Of a DNA stretch of 42,141 bases, positions 18,279-26,682 are shown piece after piece; within the stretch, counting starts at the first letter, position 1, and the number at the start of each line of letters is the position of its first letter. This DNA is from an uncultured Prevotellaceae bacterium (GTDB lineage: Bacteria > Bacteroidota > Bacteroidia > Bacteroidales > Bacteroidaceae). The position numbers and the translations under genes were made by a program. The stretch lies in assembly GCA_902795605.1 (NCBI GenBank), contig CADBLU010000016.1, positions 1-42,141 on the forward strand, written 5' to 3'. The notes beneath the pieces are model-generated. The model was not told the DNA's origin, did no database searches, and saw nothing but the letters and a program-made list of their open reading frames with translations.

Positions 18279-21200
18279 CTATACCGGCACGACATTGTTG
18301 TCGCTCACATACCACAAATATCCCTCTACGTGGGTATGGCCCATCTGGCGGAGAAGGTCTTTGTAGGCTTCTATCTGTTCTTTATGCTTGTTGGTGGGGC
18401 GGCCGAACTTGAAGTCGACGACAATGGTATGGTCACCGTCGCTCATCACCCGGTCAGGCCTGCGGGTGACGGTTTTGCCGTCTTCGTCTACAAAAACGAT
18501 GGCGCACTCGTTGTGCAGCGTCCAGCGAGGCGAAAACCACTCCCGCACTTGCGGCAGGCTGAGGGCCTCGTCTATCATTTTCTGGAGATGATGCTTTGAT
18601 ATATCACCGAAGAGGACGCCTTCATAGGACAATTGCCTCACTACTCGCTCGAGGTCATTGAGGTCGCGCAAACGAGAGAAGATGCTGTGGAGCAGGTTGC
18701 CTCTTCTGATATACTCGTTCCGCTGCAGTTCTGCTTGCTCGGTTTCGGTGAACTCTCGGCTGTTGTTGCTCTGCAGGAACGTCACCTTTGAGGGATAGGA
18801 GACCATAGTGAAAGTTTCAGGCTGCTGAGGCTGAAGGAAGACATTCTTTGTCTCGGCTTCCGCTTCGTTATGCTTTTCTTCTTCATCGAAGCACTTGCCA
18901 TAGTCGAGGATGAGTTCTTTATCCGTTACTGTGGATGTGAAGTCGGTGATGGAAGGCTGGCTGTCCTTAGGATAGAGCATTTGCCGGAGGGTGCATTCTA
19001 TCAGCCAGCTTCTGCGAGAGGTGGATTCTTCTTTCTTGTTTTTTTTATCTTTTATGATACCATAGACGAAAAGACGGGTCTTGGCCCGAGTGAAAGCCAC
19101 GTAGAGTAGGTTGAGATTGTCCACGATGTTCTGCAAATGCTCCTTGTAATAATCACCTTCATATACGCTGTTGCACATACCTTTTTTGAAGTTGATGGGA
19201 ATGATAGGCAAAGCGCTGTAGGGCTCTTCTTCTGTCTTGCACCAGATAATGTGTGACTTCTCCAATGGCCAGTTGCAGAATGGCAACAACACATTGTCAT
19301 ATTCCAATCCCTTACTTTTATGGATGGTCACCATTCTCACTCCTTCAACGCTTTCTCCATGGATAGCATTGCTGTGAAGGTTGTCGTCCCATTCTTCAAG
19401 AAACTCATCTACGTCGGATACGTGCTCGTTGAGATACTCTGTCAGCGTGTCGTGGAATGCGCAGATATAAGGACTTTGCCCTTCGATACGGTCAAGCTCG
19501 AACAAGTGATAGATGGCTTCCACCAGGTCGGTGAGGGGCAAGGCATGCAGATGCGCGATGTCTTGCGTGCTTCTGAATCCCTCGGGCAGGAAATCGGAGA
19601 AAGCCGTCAAGGGGTCATTCCATTCTGACGCCAGGATGATATCTGCGTCGGTGATGTCCTTTCTGCTGAGGATGTCGATGTTCCATGCCTTGGCGAGCGC
19701 AGCCTTTGAGATGATGTCTTTCATGTCGGCCACCACGCGCAGCGCAGTGATGATGACATTCACTGCCAAAGAAGAGTCGAGTCTGAAAGCCTCGTCAGAG
19801 ATGATGTTGATTTCCGGATGGTTTGCCTGGAAGTAATTGGCAGTCGCCTCTATATCTGAATTGTTTCTTGAGAGAATGGCTATATCCTTTTGCTTCACGC
19901 CGTGGGAGGTGAGCGAAGTGATGGTCTCGGCTATCCGCTCCATGATGCTTTCTTCATGTTTTGCTTCGTCCATCAGTTCCACATGCACATACCCTTCGTC
20001 GGCTTTCCCGTCAGGTATCTTCTGGATGACATCGCTATAGGCTTTCTTCATCTGTGAGGCATCGTCGCCCATCTGCTCATACAACCGCTTATATTCTATA
20101 TCACTGGCGATGGTAAAGAACGTGTTGTTGAATTGCACCACCCGTCGTGTGGAGCGGTAGTTGGTGCCAAGGGGCACCTCCTTCACCATTCTTACGTCAT
20201 TTTTCCACTGGCTGGTGATGTTGTTGAGCAGTCCCCAGTCGCCAGAGCGCCACCGGTAGATGCTCTGCTTCACGTCGCCCACAATAAGGTTGTGCGACGG
20301 TTGCGACATACAGTTGTCGAGCAGCACCTTGAAGTTGCTCCATTGCAATGCGCCGGTGTCTTGAAACTCGTCGATCATGATGTTCCTCAGAGTGGCACCT
20401 ATTTTCTCAAAGATGAAGGGGGCGTCATCGTTGCCGATGAGGGCATGTAGCATCCCCTGGGTGTCGCTGAGCAGGAACCGGCTACTGTCGCTGTTGAAAT
20501 CCCTCACCACTTTCTCGATACTCTCAAGTAGTCTGAGCTGGTTGAGGTTGTCAAGGATGAGTTGGGCCGAATTGATATGGAAATAGCATGTGCGGCGGTG
20601 ATCCTCCGCCTCTGTCAGCAGGTCTATCAATTGGTCTTCGGCGAGTTGGATGATTGCTGCTCTGTGAGGAGTTTTGGGTGCCGCCCATTTGTTTTTATCC
20701 GTCAGGCAGTCTTCTACTCTGGTTCCTAACTTTTCTCCGTCAAACTCGCCGTCACGAAGTTTCCTGAAATAGTTGTAGACACCACTTTTACCATAATAAA
20801 AATCATCAATAGTGAGACCTTGGGTCAGTTCAAAAAACCGCTGGCCATAGGCTGCCATGGTCTCAAGGTTCTCGCGTTTTTTTTCTCGCAGTTGTTTGGT
20901 CAGTTGCTCGAAAAATCCTTGTTTTTTCATGGCGAGGGCGATGTCTTCACGATGAGATTTGTAGGTGTCGTCGAAAATGTTCTGTCCGAATTGCTTGACG
21001 GCACCGATGACGTTCCAGTTCTTGTCGTCTCCGATACGCTCATCGATATAGTCCATCAACCATCCTAACATCTGGTCGTTGGGCGACAGATTCTCTATCA
21101 TCATGTCTACTGCGAGGTGCTCCACCTGCTTGTCATTGAGTTCCAGTCGCAAATTGGCATTCAGGTCGAGTTCACGGGCAAGGTTTTTCAGGACACGCTG

Positions 21201-21557
21201 AAAAAACTTGTCTATCGTCTCCACCCTGAACGAGGAGTAGTCGTGTAGGAGGCCATGCAATGCCTGCCGGGCATTGGCAGCCACCACTTCTTCACTCACT
21301 CCCAGCTCTTCGGTGATTTTCTTCATATAATTCTTCGAATCGGAAAATCTGTTGGCCAACCCATACAACTGGCTGAGGATGCGCATCTTCATCTCTTCCG
21401 TGGCCTTGTTGGTAAAGGTCACGGCGAGTGTCTCGCGATAGGCGGAGGGGTTGTTGATGAGTAGTTTGATGAATTCTACTGCCAGCGTGAATGTTTTTCC
21501 GCTTCCGGCACTGGCTTTATATACGGTTAGAGGTGCATTTATCATATTTTTTATCAT
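18279..21557 (-). CDS. AddA/RecB-like UvrD-family helicase-nuclease
   Basis: A 1092-residue ATP-dependent DNA helicase of the UvrD/RecB superfamily. Motif I is ASAGSGKT (residues 15-22), motif II IDEFQDTG, motif III-IV GDVKQSIYRWRSGD, motif V region VRMVTIHKSKGLEYD, and motif VI VAFTRAKTRL. The C-terminus carries a RecB-type nuclease core, RRPDRVMSDGDHTIVVDFKFG, so both subunits of the pair have a nuclease, as in AddAB rather than RecBCD. It starts at 21557, or at 21545 (MINAPLTVYK), and is driven by the promoter at 21575-21606. The downstream addB-like gene begins about 46 nt after its stop. Confidence 0.86.
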   Translation of the reverse strand: MIKNMINAPLTVYKASAGSGKTFTLAVEFIKLLINNPSAYRETLAVTFTNKATEEMKMRILSQLYGLANRFSDSKNYMKKITEELGVSEEVVAANARQALHGLLHDYSSFRVETIDKFFQRVLKNLARELDLNANLRLELNDKQVEHLAVDMMIENLSPNDQMLGWLMDYIDERIGDDKNWNVIGAVKQFGQNIFDDTYKSHREDIALAMKKQGFFEQLTKQLREKKRENLETMAAYGQRFFELTQGLTIDDFYYGKSGVYNYFRKLRDGEFDGEKLGTRVEDCLTDKNKWAAPKTPHRAAIIQLAEDQLIDLLTEAEDHRRTCYFHINSAQLILDNLNQLRLLESIEKVVRDFNSDSSRFLLSDTQGMLHALIGNDDAPFIFEKIGATLRNIMIDEFQDTGALQWSNFKVLLDNCMSQPSHNLIVGDVKQSIYRWRSGDWGLLNNITSQWKNDVRMVKEVPLGTNYRSTRRVVQFNNTFFTIASDIEYKRLYEQMGDDASQMKKAYSDVIQKIPDGKADEGYVHVELMDEAKHEESIMERIAETITSLTSHGVKQKDIAILSRNNSDIEATANYFQANHPEINIISDEAFRLDSSLAVNVIITALRVVADMKDIISKAALAKAWNIDILSRKDITDADIILASEWNDPLTAFSDFLPEGFRSTQDIAHLHALPLTDLVEAIYHLFELDRIEGQSPYICAFHDTLTEYLNEHVSDVDEFLEEWDDNLHSNAIHGESVEGVRMVTIHKSKGLEYDNVLLPFCNWPLEKSHIIWCKTEEEPYSALPIIPINFKKGMCNSVYEGDYYKEHLQNIVDNLNLLYVAFTRAKTRLFVYGIIKDKKNKKEESTSRRSWLIECTLRQMLYPKDSQPSITDFTSTVTDKELILDYGKCFDEEEKHNEAEAETKNVFLQPQQPETFTMVSYPSKVTFLQSNNSREFTETEQAELQRNEYIRRGNLLHSIFSRLRDLNDLERVVRQLSYEGVLFGDISKHHLQKMIDEALSLPQVREWFSPRWTLHNECAIVFVDEDGKTVTRRPDRVMSDGDHTIVVDFKFGRPTNKHKEQIEAYKDLLRQMGHTHVEGYLWYVSDNNVVPV

Positions 21558-21574
21558 ATTCTTCGTTTATACTG

Positions 21575-21606
21575 CAAATTTACAGCATTTTTTTGCAAAG
21601 AACAAA
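21575..21606 (-). promoter_or_regulatory. Promoter of the addAB-like operon
   Basis: On the minus strand a TTTG (21606 to 21603) and a -7 TAAATTTG (21582 to 21575) are 20 nt apart. The -7 box and its flanks (ACTGCAAATTTACAGC as read on the plus strand, 21571-21586) are mirrored exactly in the divergent promoter on the other side of the gap. Confidence 0.65.
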
Positions 21607-21611
21607 CTCTT

Positions 21612-21640
21612 TGTGTCACATTCTCTGACATCAGGTGTCA
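21612..21640. promoter_or_regulatory. Cluster of TGTCA/TGACA half-sites between divergent promoters
   Basis: Two short palindromes lie between the divergent promoters: TGTGTCACA (21612-21620) and TGACA-TCAGG-TGTCA (21626-21640). They could be a regulator's operator or chance. No regulator gene is nearby. Confidence 0.3.
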
Positions 21641-21678
21641 ATTTTGTGATACAGCGGATAAGAAAAAAGAGGTTTTAT

Positions 21679-21709
21679 TTTGCTTTTCTCATGGTTTGCT
21701 GTAAATTTG
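21679..21709 (+). promoter_or_regulatory. Promoter of the phosphotransacylase-uvrA unit
   Basis: TTTG (21679-21682) and TAAATTTG (21702-21709) are separated by 19 nt, a full Bacteroidetes promoter. Transcription would begin near 21714 and leave a leader of about 70 nt before the start at 21783. Confidence 0.68.
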
Positions 21710-21782
21710 CAGTTTGAAACAGCAACGCCAGAAGTCTATGAGGCATGGTGTTTTTCATCTAATCAACAAGCAGGAAAATAAA

Positions 21783-22691
21783 ATGGAAAAGATTACAAAT
21801 TTTGACCAGCTCACGTCGCATCTCTCCCAATTAGGCAAGAGGAAACGTGTCGCTGTGGTGTGTGCTTCAGATTCCTCCACGCAAAATGCCGTGGCCAAAG
21901 CCATCCGCGAGGGTTTTGCTGAGGCAGTCTTCGTTGGCCGTAAGTCGGACGTGGAAGGCAATGAGGAGATTCAGTCCGTGGCCCAGTGGGTGGACTATAT
22001 CGACATCGACGACATCGATGAGGCAGCGCGCGCTGCGGTGCGATTGGTGAGAGAAGGCAAGGCGGATATCTTGATGAAGGGACTCATCAATACCGATAAC
22101 CTGCTTCGAGCCGTCCTCAACAAGGAGGCGGGCATCCTGCCGAAGGGCAATGCGCTCACACATATCACCGCCTCATATATTCCCGGCTTCCCGCGGATGC
22201 TCTTTTTCACTGATGCTGCCGTCATCCCTTATCCCACGCATGAGCAGCGTGTGGAGCAGGTGCGCTATGTGGCAAAATTGTGCCGCGACTTCGGAATTGC
22301 CGAGCCCAAGATCTCACTGATTCATTGCACGGAGAAACCCAATGGAAAATTCTTCCCCTTCACCGAGCGCTATGCCGAGATTATCAGCCAGGCGGAGGCA
22401 GGCGACTTCGGTCCCTGTGTGGTAGACGGTCCGTTGGACCTGAAGACCTCATGCTGCAAAGAGAGCCTTGACAAGAAAGGCATTCACTCCACGCTTGACG
22501 GTCAAGCTGATGCGCTGGTGTTCCCGGATATTGAGGCCGGCAACGTCTTCTATAAGACCATCACACTCTTTGCCAATGCCGAGACAGCTGGCATGCTCGC
22601 CGGCACGCTCGCCCCTGTGGTGCTGACCTCACGAAGCGACAGTCTGGCCTGCAAGTACTGCAGTCTGGCTGTGGCGGCCATCAACGCTTGA
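21783..22691 (+). CDS. Phosphate butyryl/acetyltransferase family protein
   Basis: A 302-residue cytoplasmic enzyme of the phosphate acetyl/butyryltransferase family, which exchanges CoA and phosphate on a short acyl group. Supporting segments are VAVVCASDSSTQNAVAKAI at the N-terminus, ADILMKGLINTDNLLRAVLN, and VVDGPLDLKTS in the second half. Size and the absence of extra domains favour the Ptb type over Pta, but the acyl chain preferred cannot be told from the sequence. The start at 21783 (MEKITNFDQL) follows a leader of about 70 nt; the longer frame from 21714 begins at the predicted transcription start and is rejected. A butyrate kinase gene, the usual partner, is not next to it; uvrA follows after 33 nt. 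Confidence 0.82.
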   Translation: MEKITNFDQLTSHLSQLGKRKRVAVVCASDSSTQNAVAKAIREGFAEAVFVGRKSDVEGNEEIQSVAQWVDYIDIDDIDEAARAAVRLVREGKADILMKGLINTDNLLRAVLNKEAGILPKGNALTHITASYIPGFPRMLFFTDAAVIPYPTHEQRVEQVRYVAKLCRDFGIAEPKISLIHCTEKPNGKFFPFTERYAEIISQAEAGDFGPCVVDGPLDLKTSCCKESLDKKGIHSTLDGQADALVFPDIEAGNVFYKTITLFANAETAGMLAGTLAPVVLTSRSDSLACKYCSLAVAAINA

Positions 22692-22724
22692 CATTCCCGT
22701 TTCACCCATCCTTCCAGCATTTTT

Positions 22725-25541
22725 ATGAGAGACCATATTGAGGTAAAAGGTGCCCGCGTCAACAACCTGAAAAACATCGACATCGACATCCCGCACGGCC
22801 AACTCGTCGTCATCGCCGGCGTGAGCGGCAGCGGCAAATCATCGCTGGCTTTCGACACGCTGTATGCCGAAGGGCAGCGGCGCTATGTGGAGAGTCTGTC
22901 GTCGTATGCAAGGCAATTTCTCGGAAGGATGAGTAAGCCCGAGTGTGACACGATCAAGGGCTTGCCGCCGGCAATTGCCATCGAGCAGCGTGTCATCAGC
23001 CGCAATCCTCGGTCCACCGTGGGCACTTCCACTGAAATCTACGAATATCTCCGACTGCTCTTTGCCCGTATAGGAAAGACCTATTCCCCTGTCAGTGGGG
23101 CAGTGGTGAAAAAGCATTCTGCCGAAGACGTCGTGGCAAAGGTGATGGAGTTTTCGAAAGGTACGCGCTTCTGCGTGATGGCTCCTCTGAGAATCCCTGA
23201 GGGCCGTACATTGGAGCGACAGCTGCAGATGGAACAGTTGCAAGGGTTTGTGCGGCTGTTTATCAAAGGCAATTTCGTGAGAATTGAAGACCTGCTCGCC
23301 GACAAGGACACCTTGGACGCCACTCATCCTCGTGACGTCTATGTGCTTATCGACCGCATGGCCGTCGACGACAGCAAGGACAGCATCTCACGACTGACAG
23401 ACTCCGTAGAGACGGCGCTCTATGAGGGTGACGGCGAGTGCCGCCTCACCTTCCTTCCCTCCAATCTCTCCTATGACTTCTCCATGCGCTTCGAGGCTGA
23501 TGGCATCCGCTTTGAGGAGCCCAACGACAATATGTTTTCCTTCAACTCACCGTTGGGTGCATGCCCCAAGTGTGAAGGCTATGGCAAGGTGCTCGGTATC
23601 GATGAGCGGCTTGTCGTGCCCAATACCACGCTGAGCGTCTATGACGGATGTGTGCAGTGTTGGCACGGAGAGAAGATGCGGATGTGGCAGGATGAGTTCT
23701 GCCGTCGTGCGGCAGCATACAACTTCCCAGTCTTCAAACCTTATATGGAACTGTCGCGCAAGGAGAAAGATTGGCTATGGCATGGTCTTCCCTGTGACAA
23801 AGACAAAGATATTCACGACCAGGTGTCGATAGATGCCTTCTTTGCCATGGTGAGCGAAAACCAATACAAGATACAGTATCGGGTGATGATGAGCCGCTAT
23901 AAAGGCAAGACGGTGTGCCCCGAATGTCATGGCACCCGGCTGCGCAAGGAAGCCGGCTATGTGAAAATCGCCGGCATGACGGTCTCCGATCTGGTGGAGA
24001 TGCCCGTGAGCAACCTGCGCAAATGGTTTGCCGAACTGTCGCTCGAAGAGCATGAGGCGCAGGTGGCCAAACGGCTGCTCACAGAAATCAACAACAGGCT
24101 ACAATTCCTTGTCGACGTCGGTCTCGGATACCTGACGCTCAACCGGCAGTCGAACACTCTGAGCGGCGGTGAGAGTCAGCGAATCAATCTCACCACCTCT
24201 CTCGGCAGTTCGCTCGTAGGCTCGCTCTACATCCTCGATGAGCCGAGCATCGGACTGCATAGCCGCGACACTCATCGCCTGATTCATGTGCTACAGGAGC
24301 TGAAATCGCTGGGCAACACGGTCATTATCGTGGAGCACGACGAGGAGTTCATGCGCGCTGCCGACTATATCATCGACGTAGGCCCCGATGCCGGCAGACT
24401 GGGCGGACGTATTGTCTTCGAAGGGAAAGCCTCTGACATTGACGATGAGGCGGTGAACCGCTATCCTGAGAGTCATACCATACGCTATCTGACACATTCA
24501 GAGGAAATCGAAGTGCCCTCTTCACGCAGGCCTTGGAATATGTGGATCAGTCTGCGTGGCGCAAGGATGAACAACCTGCGCGGCATCGATGTGCGTATAC
24601 CGCTCAATGTGATGACCGTGGTGACGGGGGTGAGCGGAAGCGGGAAGTCGTCGCTCATCAAAGGCATCCTTTATCCTGCACTCAAGCGGCATATGGGTGA
24701 CGTGTGCGATGCGCCGGGCGAATACCTGGCATTGGAGGGCGACTGGAACAGTCTGAAGAGGGTGGAGTTTGTCGACCAGAATCCCATCGGCAAGAGCAGC
24801 CGGAGCAATCCCGCTACTTATGTGAAGGCTTATGACGCCATCCGCCAGTTGTTCGCCGAACAGCAATTGTCCAAGCAGATGGGCTTTACGCCACAATATT
24901 TCTCATTCAATGCCGACGGCGGAAGATGCGATGAATGTAAGGGAGCCGGTGTCATCACTATCGAGATGCAGTTCATGGCCGACTTGGAATTGGAGTGCGA
25001 GGCATGCCACGGACTGCGTTTCAAGCATGATATCCTTGAGGTGCGGTTTGCGGGTAAGAATATTAATGAGGTGCTCGACATGACCGTTTCCGAGGCAATA
25101 GAGTTTTTTGACGCCAATGGGCAGTCCCTCATTTCGGGGAGACTTAAACCGCTGGAGGACGTGGGACTGGGATATATCAAATTGGGACAGAGTTCGTCCA
25201 CGCTCTCGGGAGGTGAGAACCAGCGCGTCAAACTTGCGTATTTCATTGGGCAGGAGCGCCAGAATCCCACATTGTTCATCTTCGACGAGCCTACCACAGG
25301 ACTTCATTTCCATGATATCCGGCGCCTGCTCAGTGCCTTCGACGCGCTTATCCTTCGTGGGCACACGATTTTGATCATTGAGCACAACATGGAGGTCATC
25401 AAGTGTGCCGACCACATCATCGACCTGGGGCCGGAGGGAGGCGACAGGGGCGGCAATCTGGTTTTTGAAGGTACGCCAGAGGAGCTCGTGAAGTGCCCTG
25501 ACAGTATCACGGGCAGATATCTCAAAGAAAAAATCCTTTAA
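22725..25541 (+). CDS. uvrA: Excinuclease ABC subunit A (UvrA)
   Basis: A 938-residue DNA damage sensor of nucleotide excision repair, acting as a dimer with UvrB. It has two ABC ATPase modules. The first has Walker A GVSGSGKSSLAFDT (residues 32-45), signature LSGGESQR and Walker B YILDEPSIGLH. The second has GVSGSGKSSLIKG, LSGGENQR and FIFDEPTTGLH. Zinc-binding cysteines are seen in CPKCEGYGK, CPECHGTRL, CDECKGAGV and CEACHGLRF. Length is normal. It follows the phosphotransacylase gene by 33 nt and shares its promoter; a tRNA promoter starts within a few bases of its stop. Confidence 0.96.
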   Translation: MRDHIEVKGARVNNLKNIDIDIPHGQLVVIAGVSGSGKSSLAFDTLYAEGQRRYVESLSSYARQFLGRMSKPECDTIKGLPPAIAIEQRVISRNPRSTVGTSTEIYEYLRLLFARIGKTYSPVSGAVVKKHSAEDVVAKVMEFSKGTRFCVMAPLRIPEGRTLERQLQMEQLQGFVRLFIKGNFVRIEDLLADKDTLDATHPRDVYVLIDRMAVDDSKDSISRLTDSVETALYEGDGECRLTFLPSNLSYDFSMRFEADGIRFEEPNDNMFSFNSPLGACPKCEGYGKVLGIDERLVVPNTTLSVYDGCVQCWHGEKMRMWQDEFCRRAAAYNFPVFKPYMELSRKEKDWLWHGLPCDKDKDIHDQVSIDAFFAMVSENQYKIQYRVMMSRYKGKTVCPECHGTRLRKEAGYVKIAGMTVSDLVEMPVSNLRKWFAELSLEEHEAQVAKRLLTEINNRLQFLVDVGLGYLTLNRQSNTLSGGESQRINLTTSLGSSLVGSLYILDEPSIGLHSRDTHRLIHVLQELKSLGNTVIIVEHDEEFMRAADYIIDVGPDAGRLGGRIVFEGKASDIDDEAVNRYPESHTIRYLTHSEEIEVPSSRRPWNMWISLRGARMNNLRGIDVRIPLNVMTVVTGVSGSGKSSLIKGILYPALKRHMGDVCDAPGEYLALEGDWNSLKRVEFVDQNPIGKSSRSNPATYVKAYDAIRQLFAEQQLSKQMGFTPQYFSFNADGGRCDECKGAGVITIEMQFMADLELECEACHGLRFKHDILEVRFAGKNINEVLDMTVSEAIEFFDANGQSLISGRLKPLEDVGLGYIKLGQSSSTLSGGENQRVKLAYFIGQERQNPTLFIFDEPTTGLHFHDIRRLLSAFDALILRGHTILIIEHNMEVIKCADHIIDLGPEGGDRGGNLVFEGTPEELVKCPDSITGRYLKEKIL

Positions 25542-25545
25542 AAAT

Positions 25546-25576
25546 TTTGTGATAAGGAAAAATTGCATTACCTTTG
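25546..25576 (+). promoter_or_regulatory. Promoter of the tRNA-Thr / tRNA-Gly operon
   Basis: TTTG (25546-25549) and TACCTTTG (25569-25576) lie 19 nt apart, starting 4 nt after the uvrA stop. The predicted start is near 25581, about 55 nt before the first tRNA. Confidence 0.72.
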
Positions 25577-25637
25577 CAGTCGGTTTGTGCGTCAGGGGTA
25601 TTTATGCCTTGTTGACGGCGCCCCAAACAGAGGATTT

Positions 25638-25710
25638 GCCGATATGGCTCAGTTGGTAGAGCAATTCATTCGTAATGAATAGGTCCCGGGTTCGAGTCCC
25701 GGTATCGGCT
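25638..25710 (+). tRNA. tRNA-Thr (anticodon CGU)
   Basis: A complete 73-nt cloverleaf: acceptor GCCGATA pairs with TATCGGC, D stem GCTC/GAGC, anticodon stem ATTCA/TGAAT with loop TTCGTAA (anticodon CGT in DNA, threonine ACG), T stem CCGGG/CCCGG with loop TTCGAGT, discriminator T. The 3' CCA is not encoded. Confidence 0.95.
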
Positions 25711-25722
25711 CTGAAGGAGCAA

Positions 25723-25796
25723 GCGGAATTAGCACATCGGTAGTGCATCGGCTTCCCAAGCCGAGGAGGCGGGTTCGATTCCCGTATTCCGCTCCA
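25723..25796 (+). tRNA. tRNA-Gly (anticodon CCC)
   Basis: A complete cloverleaf: acceptor GCGGAAT pairs with ATTCCGC, D arm GCAC/GTGC, anticodon stem TCGGC/GCCGA with loop TTCCCAA (anticodon CCC, reads GGG), T arm GCGGG/CCCGT around TTCGATT, discriminator T, then an encoded CCA at 25794-25796. It lies 12 nt after tRNA-Thr and is almost certainly on the same transcript. Confidence 0.95.
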
Positions 25797-25811
25797 ACGA
25801 GAAAAGAGCGT

Positions 25812-25849
25812 AAAGCCAGCGACTTGCATGAGATAGTCGTTGGCTTTTT
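25812..25849 (+). terminator. Intrinsic terminator of the tRNA operon
   Basis: A 13-bp stem (25812-25824 with 25835-25847, one G-U pair) and a 10-nt loop are followed by a T-run that overlaps the stem's 3' end. It lies 16 nt after the tRNA-Gly CCA. Confidence 0.85.
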
Positions 25850-25866
25850 GCATTATTTTTACGGTT

Positions 25867-26682
25867 ATGATTGAGAATGTCATCACAAGCGTGCACAACC
25901 CCAAGGTGCGGCAGCTTCTTCTGTTGCAGCAGAAGTCGAGTGAGCGTCGCAAATGCGGCCTGTTTGTCGTCGAGGGGGTGCGTGAGTTCTTTCATTGTGT
26001 GGAGAGCGGCTATCAGGCCGACACCGTTTTTGTTTGTCAGTCGCTGCTTCCAGCCTCAGAGAAGACACGTCTTGAGGCGTTGCTTTCCTCCGGGTGCCGG
26101 GTTTACGCAGTGAGTGAGGATGTGTATGCACGTATGGCTTACAGGGGATCGACGGAAGGACTGGTGGCCGAAATCAAGGAGCGCCACCTCACCCTCGACC
26201 AATTGCACCTGGGCGAGCATCCGCTCCTCGTGGTGTTGGAAAGTGTGGAAAAGCCAGGCAATCTGGGTGCTGTGCTGCGGAGTGCCGATGCTTCAGCCGT
26301 CGATGCCGTGATCGTTTGCGACCCTCTCACCGACATCCACAATCCCAATCTTATCCGCAGTTCTATTGGCGCCATATTCACAGTGCCCTGTGTCTCATGC
26401 AGTTCAGAGGAATGCATAGAGTTTCTCCATCGCAAGGATATCGCCATCCTCACAGCCCAATTGCAAGACTCCTTGCCCTATTATGACACAGACATGTGCA
26501 GGGGGGTGGCTATTGTCATGGGCACCGAGTCGACGGGACTGACCGACGTGTGGCGTGAGGCGGCCGATGCCCACATCCGCATTCCCATGCTGGGCCGGCT
26601 CGACTCCCTCAATGTGTCGGTGTCGGCAGCCATCCTGATGTTTGAGGCGGTGAGACAAAGAAACCAGTACAGGCATGGCTAA
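25867..26682 (+). CDS. TrmH/SpoU-family RNA 2'-O-methyltransferase
   Basis: A 271-residue S-adenosylmethionine-dependent ribose methylase of the SPOUT knot class, acting on rRNA or tRNA. The N-terminal substrate-binding domain (TSVHNPKVRQLLLLQQKSSERR, GLFVVEGVREF) is typical of the RlmB/TrmH group. The knot motifs are EKPGNLGAVLRSAD, IVMGTESTGL and IPMLGRLDSLNVSVSAAI. The exact target nucleotide cannot be assigned. The start at 25867 (MIENVITSVHNPK) lies just after the tRNA terminator; an upstream in-frame ATG at 25840 falls inside the terminator hairpin. The next gene overlaps its end by 8 nt. Confidence 0.88.
   Translation: MIENVITSVHNPKVRQLLLLQQKSSERRKCGLFVVEGVREFFHCVESGYQADTVFVCQSLLPASEKTRLEALLSSGCRVYAVSEDVYARMAYRGSTEGLVAEIKERHLTLDQLHLGEHPLLVVLESVEKPGNLGAVLRSADASAVDAVIVCDPLTDIHNPNLIRSSIGAIFTVPCVSCSSEECIEFLHRKDIAILTAQLQDSLPYYDTDMCRGVAIVMGTESTGLTDVWREAADAHIRIPMLGRLDSLNVSVSAAILMFEAVRQRNQYRHG

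Noticed and set aside
15248-21557. Phage-defence helicase-nuclease reading of the two large minus-strand genes
   Set aside because: The paired nuclease motifs, iron-staple cysteines and UvrD motifs match AddAB-type recombination enzymes, and there is no methylase, toxin or other defence gene nearby.
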